From: VRUE01 sp963712595
Lineage (GTDB): Bacteria; Actinomycetota; Thermoleophilia; Solirubrobacterales; 70-9
DNA: 64,000 nucleotides
Assembly: GCA_963712595.1 (NCBI GenBank)
Contig: CAVQIM010000003.1
Span: 124,001-188,000 of the forward strand
Reading direction: 5' to 3'
The notes beneath the pieces were generated by a model. It ran no database searches. It worked only from the letters and a program-made list of their open reading frames with translations, and was not told the origin of the DNA. The position numbers were made by a program, and so were the translations under genes. Positions 32,795-41,729 of the stretch are shown here, piece by piece (positions within the stretch are counted from its first letter, which is position 1; each line of letters starts with the position of its first letter).

Positions 32795-33868
32795 GTGAGT
32801 CAAGATGCCTGCGTGATTCGACGGAGGATCTGTCTCGGGGCAGCTCTTGCGGTAGCCGCGTTCGCTGCGAGCGGCGCCCTGGCCTCCCAGCCTCCCGAGG
32901 GGCCGCGGCTGGCCATCGCGAGGTTCTTGGTCTATCCGAAGGCCTGGTCTGAGCTGAGCACGGTCGGCACGGACGGGGGCAGCGCCTTTAGGTTGTCCGG
33001 GGGCCCTGGCTCTTCGGTCTCAGCGCCGGTCGAACAGCGGCCGTCCTGGTCTCCGGACGGCCGCCTGCTCGCCTTCAAGGGCATTCAAGGCGAAGGCCCC
33101 GAAGTGTTCGTCGTCGGCGCCGACGGATCGGGGCTGCATCGGCTTCCCGGGACATCGACCGACGAGGGTCCGGTCTTCATGCCAAATGGGCACGAAGTTG
33201 CGTTCGCGAGGCTGAAGCGCTTGAGCGGGCAGTTCGAGCGTCCAAGCAACTCTCGTCGAGGGTTGGAAGTCAGGCTCGCGATTTGGGCCGCCGATGTCGA
33301 GGACGGCTCGTTGCGCCCGCTGACCCCGTGGGAGCCGCTGCCAATGACTCCGAAGTCCTTCTCTCCCGATGGCGCGACCCTTGCCGTCACTGCCCCCGGG
33401 GTAAACGGGAGGCCGGATGCGCTGGCGGTGCGCCTCGACGGGAGTGGCGTCACCTTGCTCGCACACGACGCGCTGGACCCGGTCTACTCGCCCGACGGCG
33501 GATCGGTTGCGTTCGTCCGCTTCCACGAACGCCGTAAAAATGCGCGGGGGCGGGGGCGCGTCGAAGCCACGGCCGATCTGTATGTCGTGCATGCGGACGG
33601 CTCCCACTTGACCCGGCTGACGCACAGTCCACGTTTGATCGAGCGCTGGCCCAGCTGGGATCCCTCTGGGCAACGCCTCGCCTTCACGCACTTCATCGGC
33701 GGCGTTCAGTGGTTCTCTCCCCGATCGATCCGCCCCGGGAACTCGCTGATGCAGGTCAACGCCGATGGAAGCTGCGTGACCAGGGTCCTCTCAGCCCCCG
33801 GCCAGATCCTCTACGGGTCGGCTTGGCAGCCCGGTCCCGGTCGCGAGGCGGGACGGATCGCCTGCTAG
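32795..33868 (+). CDS. Secreted TolB/PD40-type beta-propeller protein
   Basis: A 357-residue protein from GTG 32795; an internal GTG, giving MIRRRICLG, is an alternative that improves the signal peptide (LGAALAVAAFAASGALA). The body has repeated PD40 blades, recognised by WSPDGRLLAFKG, FSPDGATLAVTA, YSPDGGSVAFVRF and WDPSGQRLAFTHF. Six blades are expected and about five are obvious. It is probably a periplasmic or surface propeller, function unknown. It is convergent with the ferredoxin gene across 69 bases. Confidence 0.85.
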   Translation: MSQDACVIRRRICLGAALAVAAFAASGALASQPPEGPRLAIARFLVYPKAWSELSTVGTDGGSAFRLSGGPGSSVSAPVEQRPSWSPDGRLLAFKGIQGEGPEVFVVGADGSGLHRLPGTSTDEGPVFMPNGHEVAFARLKRLSGQFERPSNSRRGLEVRLAIWAADVEDGSLRPLTPWEPLPMTPKSFSPDGATLAVTAPGVNGRPDALAVRLDGSGVTLLAHDALDPVYSPDGGSVAFVRFHERRKNARGRGRVEATADLYVVHADGSHLTRLTHSPRLIERWPSWDPSGQRLAFTHFIGGVQWFSPRSIRPGNSLMQVNADGSCVTRVLSAPGQILYGSAWQPGPGREAGRIAC

Positions 33869-33937
33869 TCATCCGTCCTCTTCAACTCAAGGGGCCAGCC
33901 ACGCTGCCCTCGATGCAACGCAGCTACGCGGGCTCCC

Positions 33938-34210
33938 TCACGCAGCCGACTTGCTCTTGTAGTACTCGGCGTTGATCTCGGCGTATTTGGCCCACTCGGC
34001 CGGGAGCTGGTCCTCGGCGAAACAGGCGTCAACCGGGCAGGCCTCGACGCAGGCGTCGCAGTCGATGCACTCGTCCGGATCGATGTAGAGCATCTCGACC
34101 GAGTCGTAGTCGGGCTCGTCCGGCGTCGGGTGGATGCAATCGACTGGACAGACCTCGACGCACGAGTTGTCCTTTTGGCCGATGCAAGGCTCGGCGATGA
34201 CGTAGGTCAT
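33938..34210 (-). CDS. fdxA: 7Fe-type ferredoxin
   Basis: A 90-residue ferredoxin from ATG 34210, with CAGGAG upstream. The first cluster motif is C-x7-C-x3-C-x3-C around SCVEVCPVDCI, and the second is CIDCDACVEACPVDACF. This is the actinobacterial 3Fe-4S/4Fe-4S FdxA type, with a helical tail ending in YYKSKSAA. It transfers single electrons, for example to a P450 or in central metabolism. It is divergent from the subtilase, and the frame continuing upstream is not coding. Confidence 0.94.
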   Translation of the reverse strand: MTYVIAEPCIGQKDNSCVEVCPVDCIHPTPDEPDYDSVEMLYIDPDECIDCDACVEACPVDACFAEDQLPAEWAKYAEINAEYYKSKSAA

Positions 34211-34320
34211 TCGAGGCTTTCTCCTGGAGTCGTTTTCGGTGCCGCCGGAGGCTCCTAAAGCCCCCGCCAAAGCGTGGACGCACATTTTAGAGATTTGCCT
34301 GGGCGGGACGCGAACGGCGG

Positions 34321-36891
34321 ATGAATTTCGGTGGATGGGCGAAATCCGCGAACCATCGTGGCTATGGTTTCGGGGTGCCCCGCCTTCGCCTTCTCGTCCA
34401 ATGCGCCGTGCCCGCAATGCTGCTGGTTGCGCCTTCGGCGCTTGGAGCGGTGGAGCAAACCGGCCCGCCAGCCGTGCCGTCTACTCCGCGGCCGTTCTTC
34501 TCGAACGACCGGGTGATCGTTCAGTGGGCCGATGACGCCGCCCACGCTGACCGGGTAGACGCGCGCAGCAACGCCGACGTCGACTTTGCGAGCGACTTAG
34601 GCAGTCGCGACTTTCAGTTGGTCGAGGTCGAGGCGGGGCAGTCGGCACGGGACGCGATCCAGGAACTGCGGTCCGATCCGGCCGTCGCGGTGGCGGAACG
34701 CGACAGCTACAGCACCCCCAACGCGATCCCCAACGATCCGCTGTTCGATCAGCTCTGGGGCCTGCAGAACACCGGCCTCGGAGTCAATGGCTTCCTCGGC
34801 GCCGTCCCGGGCGACGACATAAACGCAAGCGACGCTTGGACCCAAACGATTGGCACCGACACGACGGTGATTGCGGACATCGACAGTGGCTATCGATTCG
34901 AACACCCGGATCTCGCCAACGTCGCCTGGACCAATCCGGGCGAGATCGCCGCGAACAGCGTCGACGACGACGGCAATGGGATCGTCGATGACGTGCACGG
35001 CGGCGACTTCGTCGGCAACAACGGCGAAGCACCGACGACCGACGGCAACCCGACCGACGAGGATTTGCTTTCGGGCGGGCACGGTGTCCACACCGCGGGC
35101 ACGATGGGAGCCCAGGGCAACAACGGGATTGGCATCACCGGCGTCGCCCAGAACGTCCGGATCATGCCGCTGCGGGTCTGCTCGCGGTTCCCAGTGCTCA
35201 AAGAAGCCCTTTGCCCGACTTCCTCGCAGATCTCGGCGATCAACTACGCCAGGGTCAAGGGAGCCCGCGTCGCGAACATGTCGCTCGGCGGCCTCTCCTC
35301 GTCCCAGGCGGCGGTCAACGCGATCGCGGCCGCCAAGGAAACGCTCTTCGTGATCTCGGCCGGAAACGACAACGAAAACAACGACAGCAATCACCACTAC
35401 CCCTGCGACTATCGCCCCCAAGAACAGGCCGAACCACCGGTGCCGGGAGCGATCGACAACATCGTCTGCGTGGCGGCGACAAATCAAGCCGATGGACGGG
35501 CGAGCTTCTCGGATTGGGGCGCAACCTCAGTCGACCTCGGCGCCCCGGGGACGGAGACGCTCAGCACCTATCCGTTCGTCGCGCCGTTTGAAGAGCACTT
35601 CACCGTCGACGACTTCTCCAGCAAATGGCCGGCCAGCGGCGCCAACGGAGGCTTTCAGCGAACCAGCGAGTCGCCCCTGCTCTCGTTCGGGATGACCGAT
35701 GTCGTCGGCGCCCCCACCGCCAGCACCGTGCGGGAGACAACCTCCGCTCCAATCGCGCTCCCACCCAACGGCGGTTGCAAACTGACGCAGACGCGCCGCG
35801 TATTGCTCGCGACGGGCGACCAGTACCGCTACTCGATCCTGTTGAACGGGGTAGAGAAAGAAGCTCTCGCCCCCTCCAGCACCCCCGGGCCAGGATTGGA
35901 AACGCGCTTTCTGGAACTGCCTGCCTCTTTCAACGCGGGCGGGGAAGTCCAAGTTCGCTTCCGCTTCACGACCGGATCTGCCCCGGCCGCCGGCAGCGGC
36001 GTGTGGCTGGATGACATCTCGATCACCTGTGCCCAGGCGGTCGGACAGGCCGACAGCTACGCATTCCTCCAAGGAACGTCGATGGCCGCCCCGCACGTCA
36101 CCGGAGCCGCCGGCCTGCTCTTCTCGCTCAAACCACTGGCGACGGTGACGGAAGTGCGCAACGCGCTGCTTGCGGGGGTCGATGCGGTTCCATCGCTTGC
36201 CGGCAAAACCACCACCGGGGGTCGCCTGGACGTAGTCAAGGCGATGGAAAGCCTCGAAGGGATCGTCGTCGACCACGTCGCACCCCCGAAACCCACCCTC
36301 TCCGGCACCGTGCCGGGCTCGGGCGCCGATGACAACCACCCCAGGATCAAGGGGTCGGCGGAGGCCGGAGCTACTGTGACCATCTTCAAGGGCTTTGAAT
36401 GCGCAGGAGCTCCGGCGGCCGTAGGGACCGCGGCGGACCTCGCTGGCGCAGGCATCGAGGTCACGGTCCCGGACAATTCGATCACTTTCTTCTCAGCCAC
36501 CGCGATGGATCAAGCGGGGAACAAGTCGGCGTGCTCGGCGGCGACCTCTTACCTGGAGGACACGCCGCCCGAAGTCCTAAAAGAATCAGTAGAAGAAGTG
36601 GAACGGAAGATCGAACAGGCCAGTCCACCAGCGATCGTTCAGCCGCCCCCCGTTCCGGCATGCACAGTGCCCAAGCTCGCCGGCAAGACACTGGGACAGG
36701 CGACCTCGGCGCTCAAAGCCGCGCATTGCGCCCTCGGCGTGGTGAAGAGGCCGAAGGCAAAAAAGGGACACAGGTTGCCGCCCCTCGTCGTCAAGTCTTC
36801 ATCGCCGGCCACTGGTGCCAAGCAGCCCGGTGGAGGCAAGGTCGATCTCACTCTGGGCCCCAAGCCGAAGCCGAAGAAGCACCATCACTAG
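34321..36891 (+). CDS. Secreted subtilisin-like serine protease (S8) with C-terminal PASTA-like domain
   Basis: An 856-residue exported protease; GTG 34375 would give a more usual signal peptide (PRLRLLVQCAVPAMLLVAPSALG) and may be the real start. A propeptide precedes the catalytic domain, with Asp in IADIDSGY (residue 188), His in SGGHGVHTAG (residue 254), oxyanion Asn in VISAGND and Ser in GTSMAAPHVTGA. A domain of about 100 residues with EEHFTVDDFSSKWP is inserted before the serine segment. Then follows an Ig-like domain (PPKPTLSGTVPG) and a terminal PASTA-like unit, CTVPKLAGKTLGQATSAL, ending KPKPKKHHH. The PASTA unit may bind cell wall. The catalytic triad is complete. Confidence 0.93.
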   Translation: MNFGGWAKSANHRGYGFGVPRLRLLVQCAVPAMLLVAPSALGAVEQTGPPAVPSTPRPFFSNDRVIVQWADDAAHADRVDARSNADVDFASDLGSRDFQLVEVEAGQSARDAIQELRSDPAVAVAERDSYSTPNAIPNDPLFDQLWGLQNTGLGVNGFLGAVPGDDINASDAWTQTIGTDTTVIADIDSGYRFEHPDLANVAWTNPGEIAANSVDDDGNGIVDDVHGGDFVGNNGEAPTTDGNPTDEDLLSGGHGVHTAGTMGAQGNNGIGITGVAQNVRIMPLRVCSRFPVLKEALCPTSSQISAINYARVKGARVANMSLGGLSSSQAAVNAIAAAKETLFVISAGNDNENNDSNHHYPCDYRPQEQAEPPVPGAIDNIVCVAATNQADGRASFSDWGATSVDLGAPGTETLSTYPFVAPFEEHFTVDDFSSKWPASGANGGFQRTSESPLLSFGMTDVVGAPTASTVRETTSAPIALPPNGGCKLTQTRRVLLATGDQYRYSILLNGVEKEALAPSSTPGPGLETRFLELPASFNAGGEVQVRFRFTTGSAPAAGSGVWLDDISITCAQAVGQADSYAFLQGTSMAAPHVTGAAGLLFSLKPLATVTEVRNALLAGVDAVPSLAGKTTTGGRLDVVKAMESLEGIVVDHVAPPKPTLSGTVPGSGADDNHPRIKGSAEAGATVTIFKGFECAGAPAAVGTAADLAGAGIEVTVPDNSITFFSATAMDQAGNKSACSAATSYLEDTPPEVLKESVEEVERKIEQASPPAIVQPPPVPACTVPKLAGKTLGQATSALKAAHCALGVVKRPKAKKGHRLPPLVVKSSSPATGAKQPGGGKVDLTLGPKPKPKKHHH

Positions 36892-36903
36892 CATCGCTCG
36901 GCG

Positions 36904-37791
36904 ATGCTGCTGCTGACAGGGGCGACCGGAAGCGTTGGCTCACGGCTGCTGCCGCTGCTGCTCGAGCGGGGCGAGGACGTGCGCTGCCTCGTGCGCGAGC
37001 CGCGGCGGCTGGGGCCGCGGCGGGTCGACGTGCAGATCGCGCTCGGCGATCTCGGCGAGATGTCGGATCCCTACCTGGTGCGCCAGGCGCTGCGCGGCGT
37101 CGACACGGTCGTCCACCTGGCGGCAACGATCCGAGACCAGCCGCCCCACCGAATCGAGGAGCTGAACGGGCTGGCGACGGTGCGGCTGCTGCGCGCCGCC
37201 GAGCGCAGCGGCGTGCGCCGCTTCGTCTTCTTCAGCGCCCTCAACGCCTCGGTCGCGCAGCGAACCCGCTTCTTCCGCGCCAAGTGGCTGGCGGAGCAGG
37301 CGGTCGCGTCTTCCTCGCTGCAGACGATGATCTTCGCCCCCTCGATCGTCTACGACTACTCGGACCCCTGGATCACCCTGCTGCGGCGCTTCTCCTTCCT
37401 GCCGGTGCTGCCCGTCTCCGGCGGGGGGGATGCGCGCTTCCAACCGATTTGGGCGCACGACGCCGCCCGCTGCGTCGTCGCGGCGCTGGAGGAGGGCGCG
37501 GTGGAGCGCCAGCGCTATGAGCTCGCCGGGCCGGAAACCCTCAGCTATGACCAGATGTCCGATCTGGTCAGCCAGATCGCCGGGCGCCCCCGCCCCCTCG
37601 TGCATCTGCCTTTGCCGCTGGTGCGCTCCGGCCTGATTGCGATCCGCTCCCTTTTCGGCGAGGCCGTGTTTGCGACTTGGGAGGAGGCCGAGCTGATGGA
37701 GGTGCCGATGATCAGCGAGCGTGGGACCGAGGACGCCGAGGAGCTTGGAGTCGAGCCGAGGAGGATGCGCGATGTCCTGGAGGATTCTTAG
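36904..37791 (+). CDS. NAD(P)-dependent epimerase-like/NmrA-type SDR protein
   Basis: A 295-residue atypical short-chain dehydrogenase. The N-terminus LLLTGATGSVGSRLLPLLLERG is the GxxGxxG cofactor site, followed by VVHLAATIRDQ and FVFFSALNAS. The usual YxxxK is replaced by RAKWLAEQ, so it resembles the NDUFA9-like group, which binds NAD(P)H without proven dehydrogenase activity. It begins 12 bases after the subtilase stop codon, so it could be cotranscribed. The downstream hydrolase gene overlaps its end by 20 bases, with its ribosome site inside this gene. Confidence 0.87.
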   Translation: MLLLTGATGSVGSRLLPLLLERGEDVRCLVREPRRLGPRRVDVQIALGDLGEMSDPYLVRQALRGVDTVVHLAATIRDQPPHRIEELNGLATVRLLRAAERSGVRRFVFFSALNASVAQRTRFFRAKWLAEQAVASSSLQTMIFAPSIVYDYSDPWITLLRRFSFLPVLPVSGGGDARFQPIWAHDAARCVVAALEEGAVERQRYELAGPETLSYDQMSDLVSQIAGRPRPLVHLPLPLVRSGLIAIRSLFGEAVFATWEEAELMEVPMISERGTEDAEELGVEPRRMRDVLEDS

Positions 37792-38860
37792 GCGGGCGGC
37801 CGCCCTGGCGGCAATCCTGGCGACCGTCTGCGCCGGCCAGGCCTCGGCGATCAGCCTCGTGCCACCCAAGCCCAATGTGCTCTTCGGCGTCAGCGACCGT
37901 GGCTCGACCCTGGAGTTCAACGAATTCAGCGAACTCCTCATCAAGCACCCGGCCCTGCTCGAGACCTTCCATCCCTGGGGCAACAGTCTCAACGAGGCCT
38001 ACGAACGCTGGCGCGAAACCGCGACGCGGCCGATCCTCCACATCTCGACCGTCGACGATCAGACCCTGACACAGCTGATCACGCCAGCGCAGATCGCTCT
38101 CGGCGGCGGCGACGACTACCTGCTGCAGGTCAACGACTTCTTCGCCAAACACGGGTTGCCGGCCTACATCCGGCCATTGGGCGAGCCGAACCGCTGCCTC
38201 AACGCCTGGTCTGCGGTCGATTGCGAAGGCAACCAGAGGGGCGGCGAATACACCACCGGCTGGTACAAGCAGGCGTTCCGCCGGATCGCCACGATCGTCC
38301 GCGGTGGCGGCACGCTGGAACAGATCAACGAAGCCCTGGCCGCGATCGACCTGCCGCCGCTCAACCGCACCAAGGGCCCTAACCCGACGGCTCTGCCGGC
38401 CGCCCCCGTCAGCGTCATCTGGAGCCCGCTTCCGGGCGGCTCGCCCCGCGTGAAGGGCAACTTCCCCGGCAACTACTGGCCGGGGACGCGCTGGGTCGAC
38501 TGGGTCGGCACGGACTTCTACTCGGAATACCCGGTCTGGAAAGACCTCACCCGCTTCTACGCCGGCAAGCAGTGGAAGAGCAAGCCGGTCTCGGTCACCG
38601 AGTGGGCGGTCTCCGGCGAAGACGAACCCCGCTTCGTCAAACAGCTGATCGCCTGGACCGCAAAGCGGCCGCGGGTGCGCATGCTCGTCTACTACACCGG
38701 CTTCGGCCCCGGCGAAAACCCCTACGACCTCCGCCTCTACCCACGCACCACCAACACCCTGCGCCTCAAGGCCCGCCGCCCCAACTTCCTCCAGTACGCC
38801 GAATACAACGCCGGCCTCCTCCCCCCACTCCCACCCCCCGAAAAAAAGAAAAAACCCTAG
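37772..38860 (+). CDS. Secreted TIM-barrel hydrolase-like protein (GH26-like)
   Basis: A 362-residue exported protein; start ATG 37772, with GGAGGAT upstream, 20 bases inside the preceding gene. After a signal peptide (RRAAALAAILATVCAGQASA) the body reads like a clan GH-A barrel: an acid in RPLGEPNRCLNAW, a possible nucleophile in SVTEWAVSGED and WVDWVGTDFYSEY between them. In GH26 and relatives these glutamates cleave beta-mannan or related glycans. It ends in a lysine-rich tail, PPPEKKKKP. Palindrome copy B starts 16 bases after the stop codon. The substrate is unproven. Confidence 0.75.
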   Translation: MSWRILRRAAALAAILATVCAGQASAISLVPPKPNVLFGVSDRGSTLEFNEFSELLIKHPALLETFHPWGNSLNEAYERWRETATRPILHISTVDDQTLTQLITPAQIALGGGDDYLLQVNDFFAKHGLPAYIRPLGEPNRCLNAWSAVDCEGNQRGGEYTTGWYKQAFRRIATIVRGGGTLEQINEALAAIDLPPLNRTKGPNPTALPAAPVSVIWSPLPGGSPRVKGNFPGNYWPGTRWVDWVGTDFYSEYPVWKDLTRFYAGKQWKSKPVSVTEWAVSGEDEPRFVKQLIAWTAKRPRVRMLVYYTGFGPGENPYDLRLYPRTTNTLRLKARRPNFLQYAEYNAGLLPPLPPPEKKKKP

Positions 38861-38876
38861 CCCCACCCCGGCCTGG

Positions 38877-38929
38877 CCACCGACGGGCCTCAAATATGCC
38901 TATATGTCTCACCTCAGGCCCGTCGGCGG
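38877..38929 (-). repeat. Palindromic repeat copy B (53-bp family)
   Basis: CCACCGACGGGCCT (38877-38890) pairs with 38916-38929 at 13 of 14 positions. It matches copy C (39826-39878) at 44 of 53 positions in the same orientation. The stop codon of the DUF559 gene (38914-38916) lies at its right arm, so the last codons PRRRA are encoded by the repeat. Confidence 0.85.
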
Positions 38930-39861
38930 GGGTTGAGGCCCTGGCGGAGGCTTGTGAGGAGGAGTTGGGGTTCGAGTTCGACCTGACGCCAGGTGCACCG
39001 GACAACGTGCCATCCGGCTGCGAAAAAGCGCTGTTCGCGTTGTCGGTCGAGCTCGAAAGCGGAGCCGGTGCCGTGGTACCTGCGGCTGTCGGCTTCGAGA
39101 ATCACGCGGGCGTCCCGCCACAGAAAGTCCGGCCGCAGTTTGATGCCGCCGACGTCCAGCGGCACATTGACCTCCGGCCGAGGAAGGCCGTTGCGCTCAC
39201 AGCGGCGCAGAAAGCTCCTCTCCAGTTCGCTGCGAGTCTTCCTTGTGGCCGGACTGATTTCGTCGATGCAAAGCCGAAGCCGCGCCACGCCGCGCCGGCC
39301 ACGGCAGCGGCGCGCAAGGGTTCGCACCTCGGCGATGTCCAAAATCCGAAGAACCTCCGCCTCGGAGACAGCCTTTCTCAGCTCCCACGGAGACACGACG
39401 CCGGCGAGATCCAAAAGCGTCCTCGATACCGTCGTGCAGGGGATCCCGCGCCGCCTGGTTCTGTCGCCAGCCACCAACAATCCATCGCGGTGCGCATCGA
39501 TTAGAGCTGGAATCCGACCGCGACGATTCGGCGCCGTGACGTCGACGGTGTTGTCCCCCGACTGCCGCAAGCCCCAAAGCTCCGCTGCCGAGCAATGTGA
39601 GAGGAGTGCACCTGAGCCACAGGCGAGGACTGCTGCCATAAAGCGCCCGTCTCTACCAATGAGTGGATGGCCCACGGCATATACCCCCTCGTGAACCCGG
39701 TAAAGCCTGCCGCGAGCGACGCGCTTCTGCACTGCCCTCACGCTCAACCCAACGTCTTCCAGCTGCGCAAGCGCCACCACCCCGTGCTGCCGCGCCGCAA
39801 TATCGGCAATCGCAGAATCGACTGACCGCCGATGGGCCTCAAAGACGTCCATATGTCTCAT
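38914..39861 (-). CDS. DUF559/Vsr-like nuclease protein with AbiEi-type N-terminal domain
   Basis: A 315-residue protein (start ATG 39861 or 39852, MDVFEAHRR). Residues about 10-60 match the winged N-terminal domain of AbiEi-type antitoxins: AIADIAARQHGVVALAQL, then RAVQKRVARGRLYRVHEGVYAV. The C-terminal 110 residues form a PD-(D/E)xK-like nuclease fold of the DUF559/Vsr type, with LRPDFLWRDARVILEADSRRYH carrying the acid pair and the later WHVVRCTW strand. The start codon is in the loop of palindrome copy C, and the stop codon is in the arm of copy B. The role could be toxin control, DNA repair or repeat mobility; none is established for this fusion. Confidence 0.75.
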   Translation of the reverse strand: MRHMDVFEAHRRSVDSAIADIAARQHGVVALAQLEDVGLSVRAVQKRVARGRLYRVHEGVYAVGHPLIGRDGRFMAAVLACGSGALLSHCSAAELWGLRQSGDNTVDVTAPNRRGRIPALIDAHRDGLLVAGDRTRRRGIPCTTVSRTLLDLAGVVSPWELRKAVSEAEVLRILDIAEVRTLARRCRGRRGVARLRLCIDEISPATRKTRSELERSFLRRCERNGLPRPEVNVPLDVGGIKLRPDFLWRDARVILEADSRRYHGTGSAFELDRQREQRFFAAGWHVVRCTWRQVELEPQLLLTSLRQGLNPRRRA

Positions 39862-39878
39862 CTGAGGCCCATCGGCGG
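39826..39878 (-). repeat. Palindromic repeat copy C (53-bp family), overlapping the DUF559 start
   Basis: CCGCCGATGGGCCTC (39826-39840) pairs perfectly, 15 of 15, with 39864-39878 across a 23-base loop. Relative to copy B one stem pair is T-A instead of C-G, a compensatory change. The loop holds both candidate ATG starts, and the downstream arm encodes EAHRR. Confidence 0.88.
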
Positions 39879-39971
39879 GGGAGGCTGGGGCACGCTGGGG
39901 ACTTTGACCGGGCGGGGTGCGCGGGTGGTGCGCTGAATGTGACGAGTGCGTGGCGCCTCTCGCCGAGAACG

Positions 39972-40001
39972 CGAGAGGCCCGGCGGATGCCGGGCCTCTC
40001 G
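39972..40001 (-). terminator. Strong hairpin downstream of groEL
   Basis: CGAGAGGCCCGGC and GCCGGGCCTCTCG form a perfect 13-pair stem with a four-base loop. It is the distal member of three tandem hairpins after the groEL stop codon and is the likely transcription end. Confidence 0.7.
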
Positions 40002-40008
40002 AAAGCCA

Positions 40009-40045
40009 CTCGCCTGTTGAGGCGAGCATACGCCTGGGCAGGCGT
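40009..40045 (-). terminator. Two further hairpins directly after groEL
   Basis: CTCGCC/GGCGAG (40009-40026) and ACGCCT/AGGCGT (40030-40045) lie between the groEL stop codon and the 13-pair hairpin. No T-run follows either, so they may stabilise the 3' end or slow polymerase. Confidence 0.45.
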
Positions 40046-40047
40046 CC

Positions 40048-41685
40048 TTACATCATGCCGCCCATGTCGGGCATGCCGGCGGGCATACCGCCGCCGGCGC
40101 CCTCCTTCTCGGGGGGCTCGGCGATGATCGCCTCGGTGACGAGGATGTTCTTGGCGATCGAGGCTGCGTTCTGCAGCGCCGAGCGCGTCACCATCGTCGG
40201 GTCGATCACACCGGCCGCGATCAGGTCACCGTACTCGCCGTTGGCCGCGTTGAGGCCTTCGCCGGCCTTCAGGTCACGGACCTTGTTGACGACGACGGAG
40301 CCCTCCAGGCCGGAGTTCTCGGCGATCTGGCGAACCGGCTCCTCGAGTGCCCGGTGGACGATCCGAGCACCGGTCGCCTCATCGGCGTCGTCGAGCTTGT
40401 CGACGTCGAGGTTGGACTGGGCGTTGAGCAGGGCCACGCCACCACCCGGCACGACGCCCTCCTCGAGCGCGGCGCGGGTCGCCTGCAGGGCGTCCTCGAC
40501 GCGGTGCTTCTTCTCCTTCATCTCGGTCTCGGTGGCGGCGCCGACCTTGACCACGGCGACACCTCCGGCCAGCTTGGCGAGCCGCTCCTGGAGCTTCTCG
40601 CGATCGAAGTCGGAGTCGGTGTTCTCGACCTCGTTTTTGATCTGCTTGATCCGGCCCTTGATGTCGTCGGCCTCGCCGGCGCCGTCGATGATCGTGGTCG
40701 TGTCCTTGGAGACGACCACGCGGCGGGCTTTGCCGAGCTGGGAGAGCTGGGTGTTCTCGAGTTTGAGGCCCATCTCCTCGGTAATCACCTCACCGCCGGT
40801 GAGGATCGCGATGTCCTCCAGCATCCGCTTGCGGCGGTCGCCGAAGCCGGGCGCCTTGACCGCGACACCGGTGAAGGTGCCGCGCAGCTTGTTGACGACG
40901 AGGGTCGCGAGGCACTCGCCCTCGACGTCCTCGGCGACGATCAGCAGCGGCTTGCCACCCTGCATCACCTGCTCCAGCACCGGCAGGATGTCCCGCACGG
41001 AGCCGATTTTCTGGTTGGCGATGAGGATGTAGGGGTCCTCCAGCACCGCCTCCATGCGGTCCTGGTCGGTGACCATGTACGGGGAGATGTAGCCCTTGTC
41101 GAACTGCATCCCCTCGGTGAACTCCAGCTCCATGCCGAAGGTCTGGCCCTCCTCGACGTTGACCACGCCGTCCTTGCCGACCTTCTCGATCGCGTCGGCG
41201 ATCACGTTGCCGATGTCGTCGTCGGCGGCGGAGATGGCGGCGACGCGGGCGATCTGCTCCTTGCCGGCGACCTCCTTGGACTGCTTCTCCCGCAGGTTCT
41301 CGACCACGTCGTCGACGGCCTTCTCGATCCCGCGGCGCAGGGCCAACGGGTTGGCGCCGGCGGCGACGTTCTTGAGCCCCTGGCGGACGATGATCTGGGC
41401 CAGCAGCGTCGCAGTCGTCGTGCCGTCGCCGGCGACGTCGTTGGTCGCCGTGGCGACCTCGCGGACGAGCTGGGCGCCCTGGTTCTCGAAGACGTCCTCG
41501 ACCTCGACCTCGCGGGCGATGGTGACGCCGTCGTTGGTGATCGTCGGCGCGCCGAACTTCTTGTCGAGCACGACGTAGCGGCCCTTCGGGCCGAGGGTGA
41601 CCTTAACCGCGTCGGCAACTGCGTCGACGCCGGCCTGCAGGGCCCCCCGTGCTTCCTCGCTGAACTTCAGCTCCTTATGAGCCAT
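40048..41685 (-). CDS. groEL: Chaperonin GroEL
   Basis: A 545-residue chaperonin subunit forming the double-ring folding chamber with ATP. The normal start, AHKELKFSEEARGALQAG, follows an AGGAGG ribosome site. Present are VTLGPKGRYVVLDK, the ATP-binding DGTTTATLLAQ, the apical domain around GYISPYMVTD and the C-terminal GGMPDMGGMM repeat tail. It lies 44 bases after groES in a two-gene operon under the CIRCE element at 42059. The tail is of the methionine-glycine type rather than histidine-rich, suggesting the housekeeping GroEL. Confidence 0.98.
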   Translation of the reverse strand: MAHKELKFSEEARGALQAGVDAVADAVKVTLGPKGRYVVLDKKFGAPTITNDGVTIAREVEVEDVFENQGAQLVREVATATNDVAGDGTTTATLLAQIIVRQGLKNVAAGANPLALRRGIEKAVDDVVENLREKQSKEVAGKEQIARVAAISAADDDIGNVIADAIEKVGKDGVVNVEEGQTFGMELEFTEGMQFDKGYISPYMVTDQDRMEAVLEDPYILIANQKIGSVRDILPVLEQVMQGGKPLLIVAEDVEGECLATLVVNKLRGTFTGVAVKAPGFGDRRKRMLEDIAILTGGEVITEEMGLKLENTQLSQLGKARRVVVSKDTTTIIDGAGEADDIKGRIKQIKNEVENTDSDFDREKLQERLAKLAGGVAVVKVGAATETEMKEKKHRVEDALQATRAALEEGVVPGGGVALLNAQSNLDVDKLDDADEATGARIVHRALEEPVRQIAENSGLEGSVVVNKVRDLKAGEGLNAANGEYGDLIAAGVIDPTMVTRSALQNAASIAKNILVTEAIIAEPPEKEGAGGGMPAGMPDMGGMM

Positions 41686-41729
41686 CTGATTTCAGTCCTC
41701 CTTGGTTCTCTAAGTCCTGGTTGGCGGTG

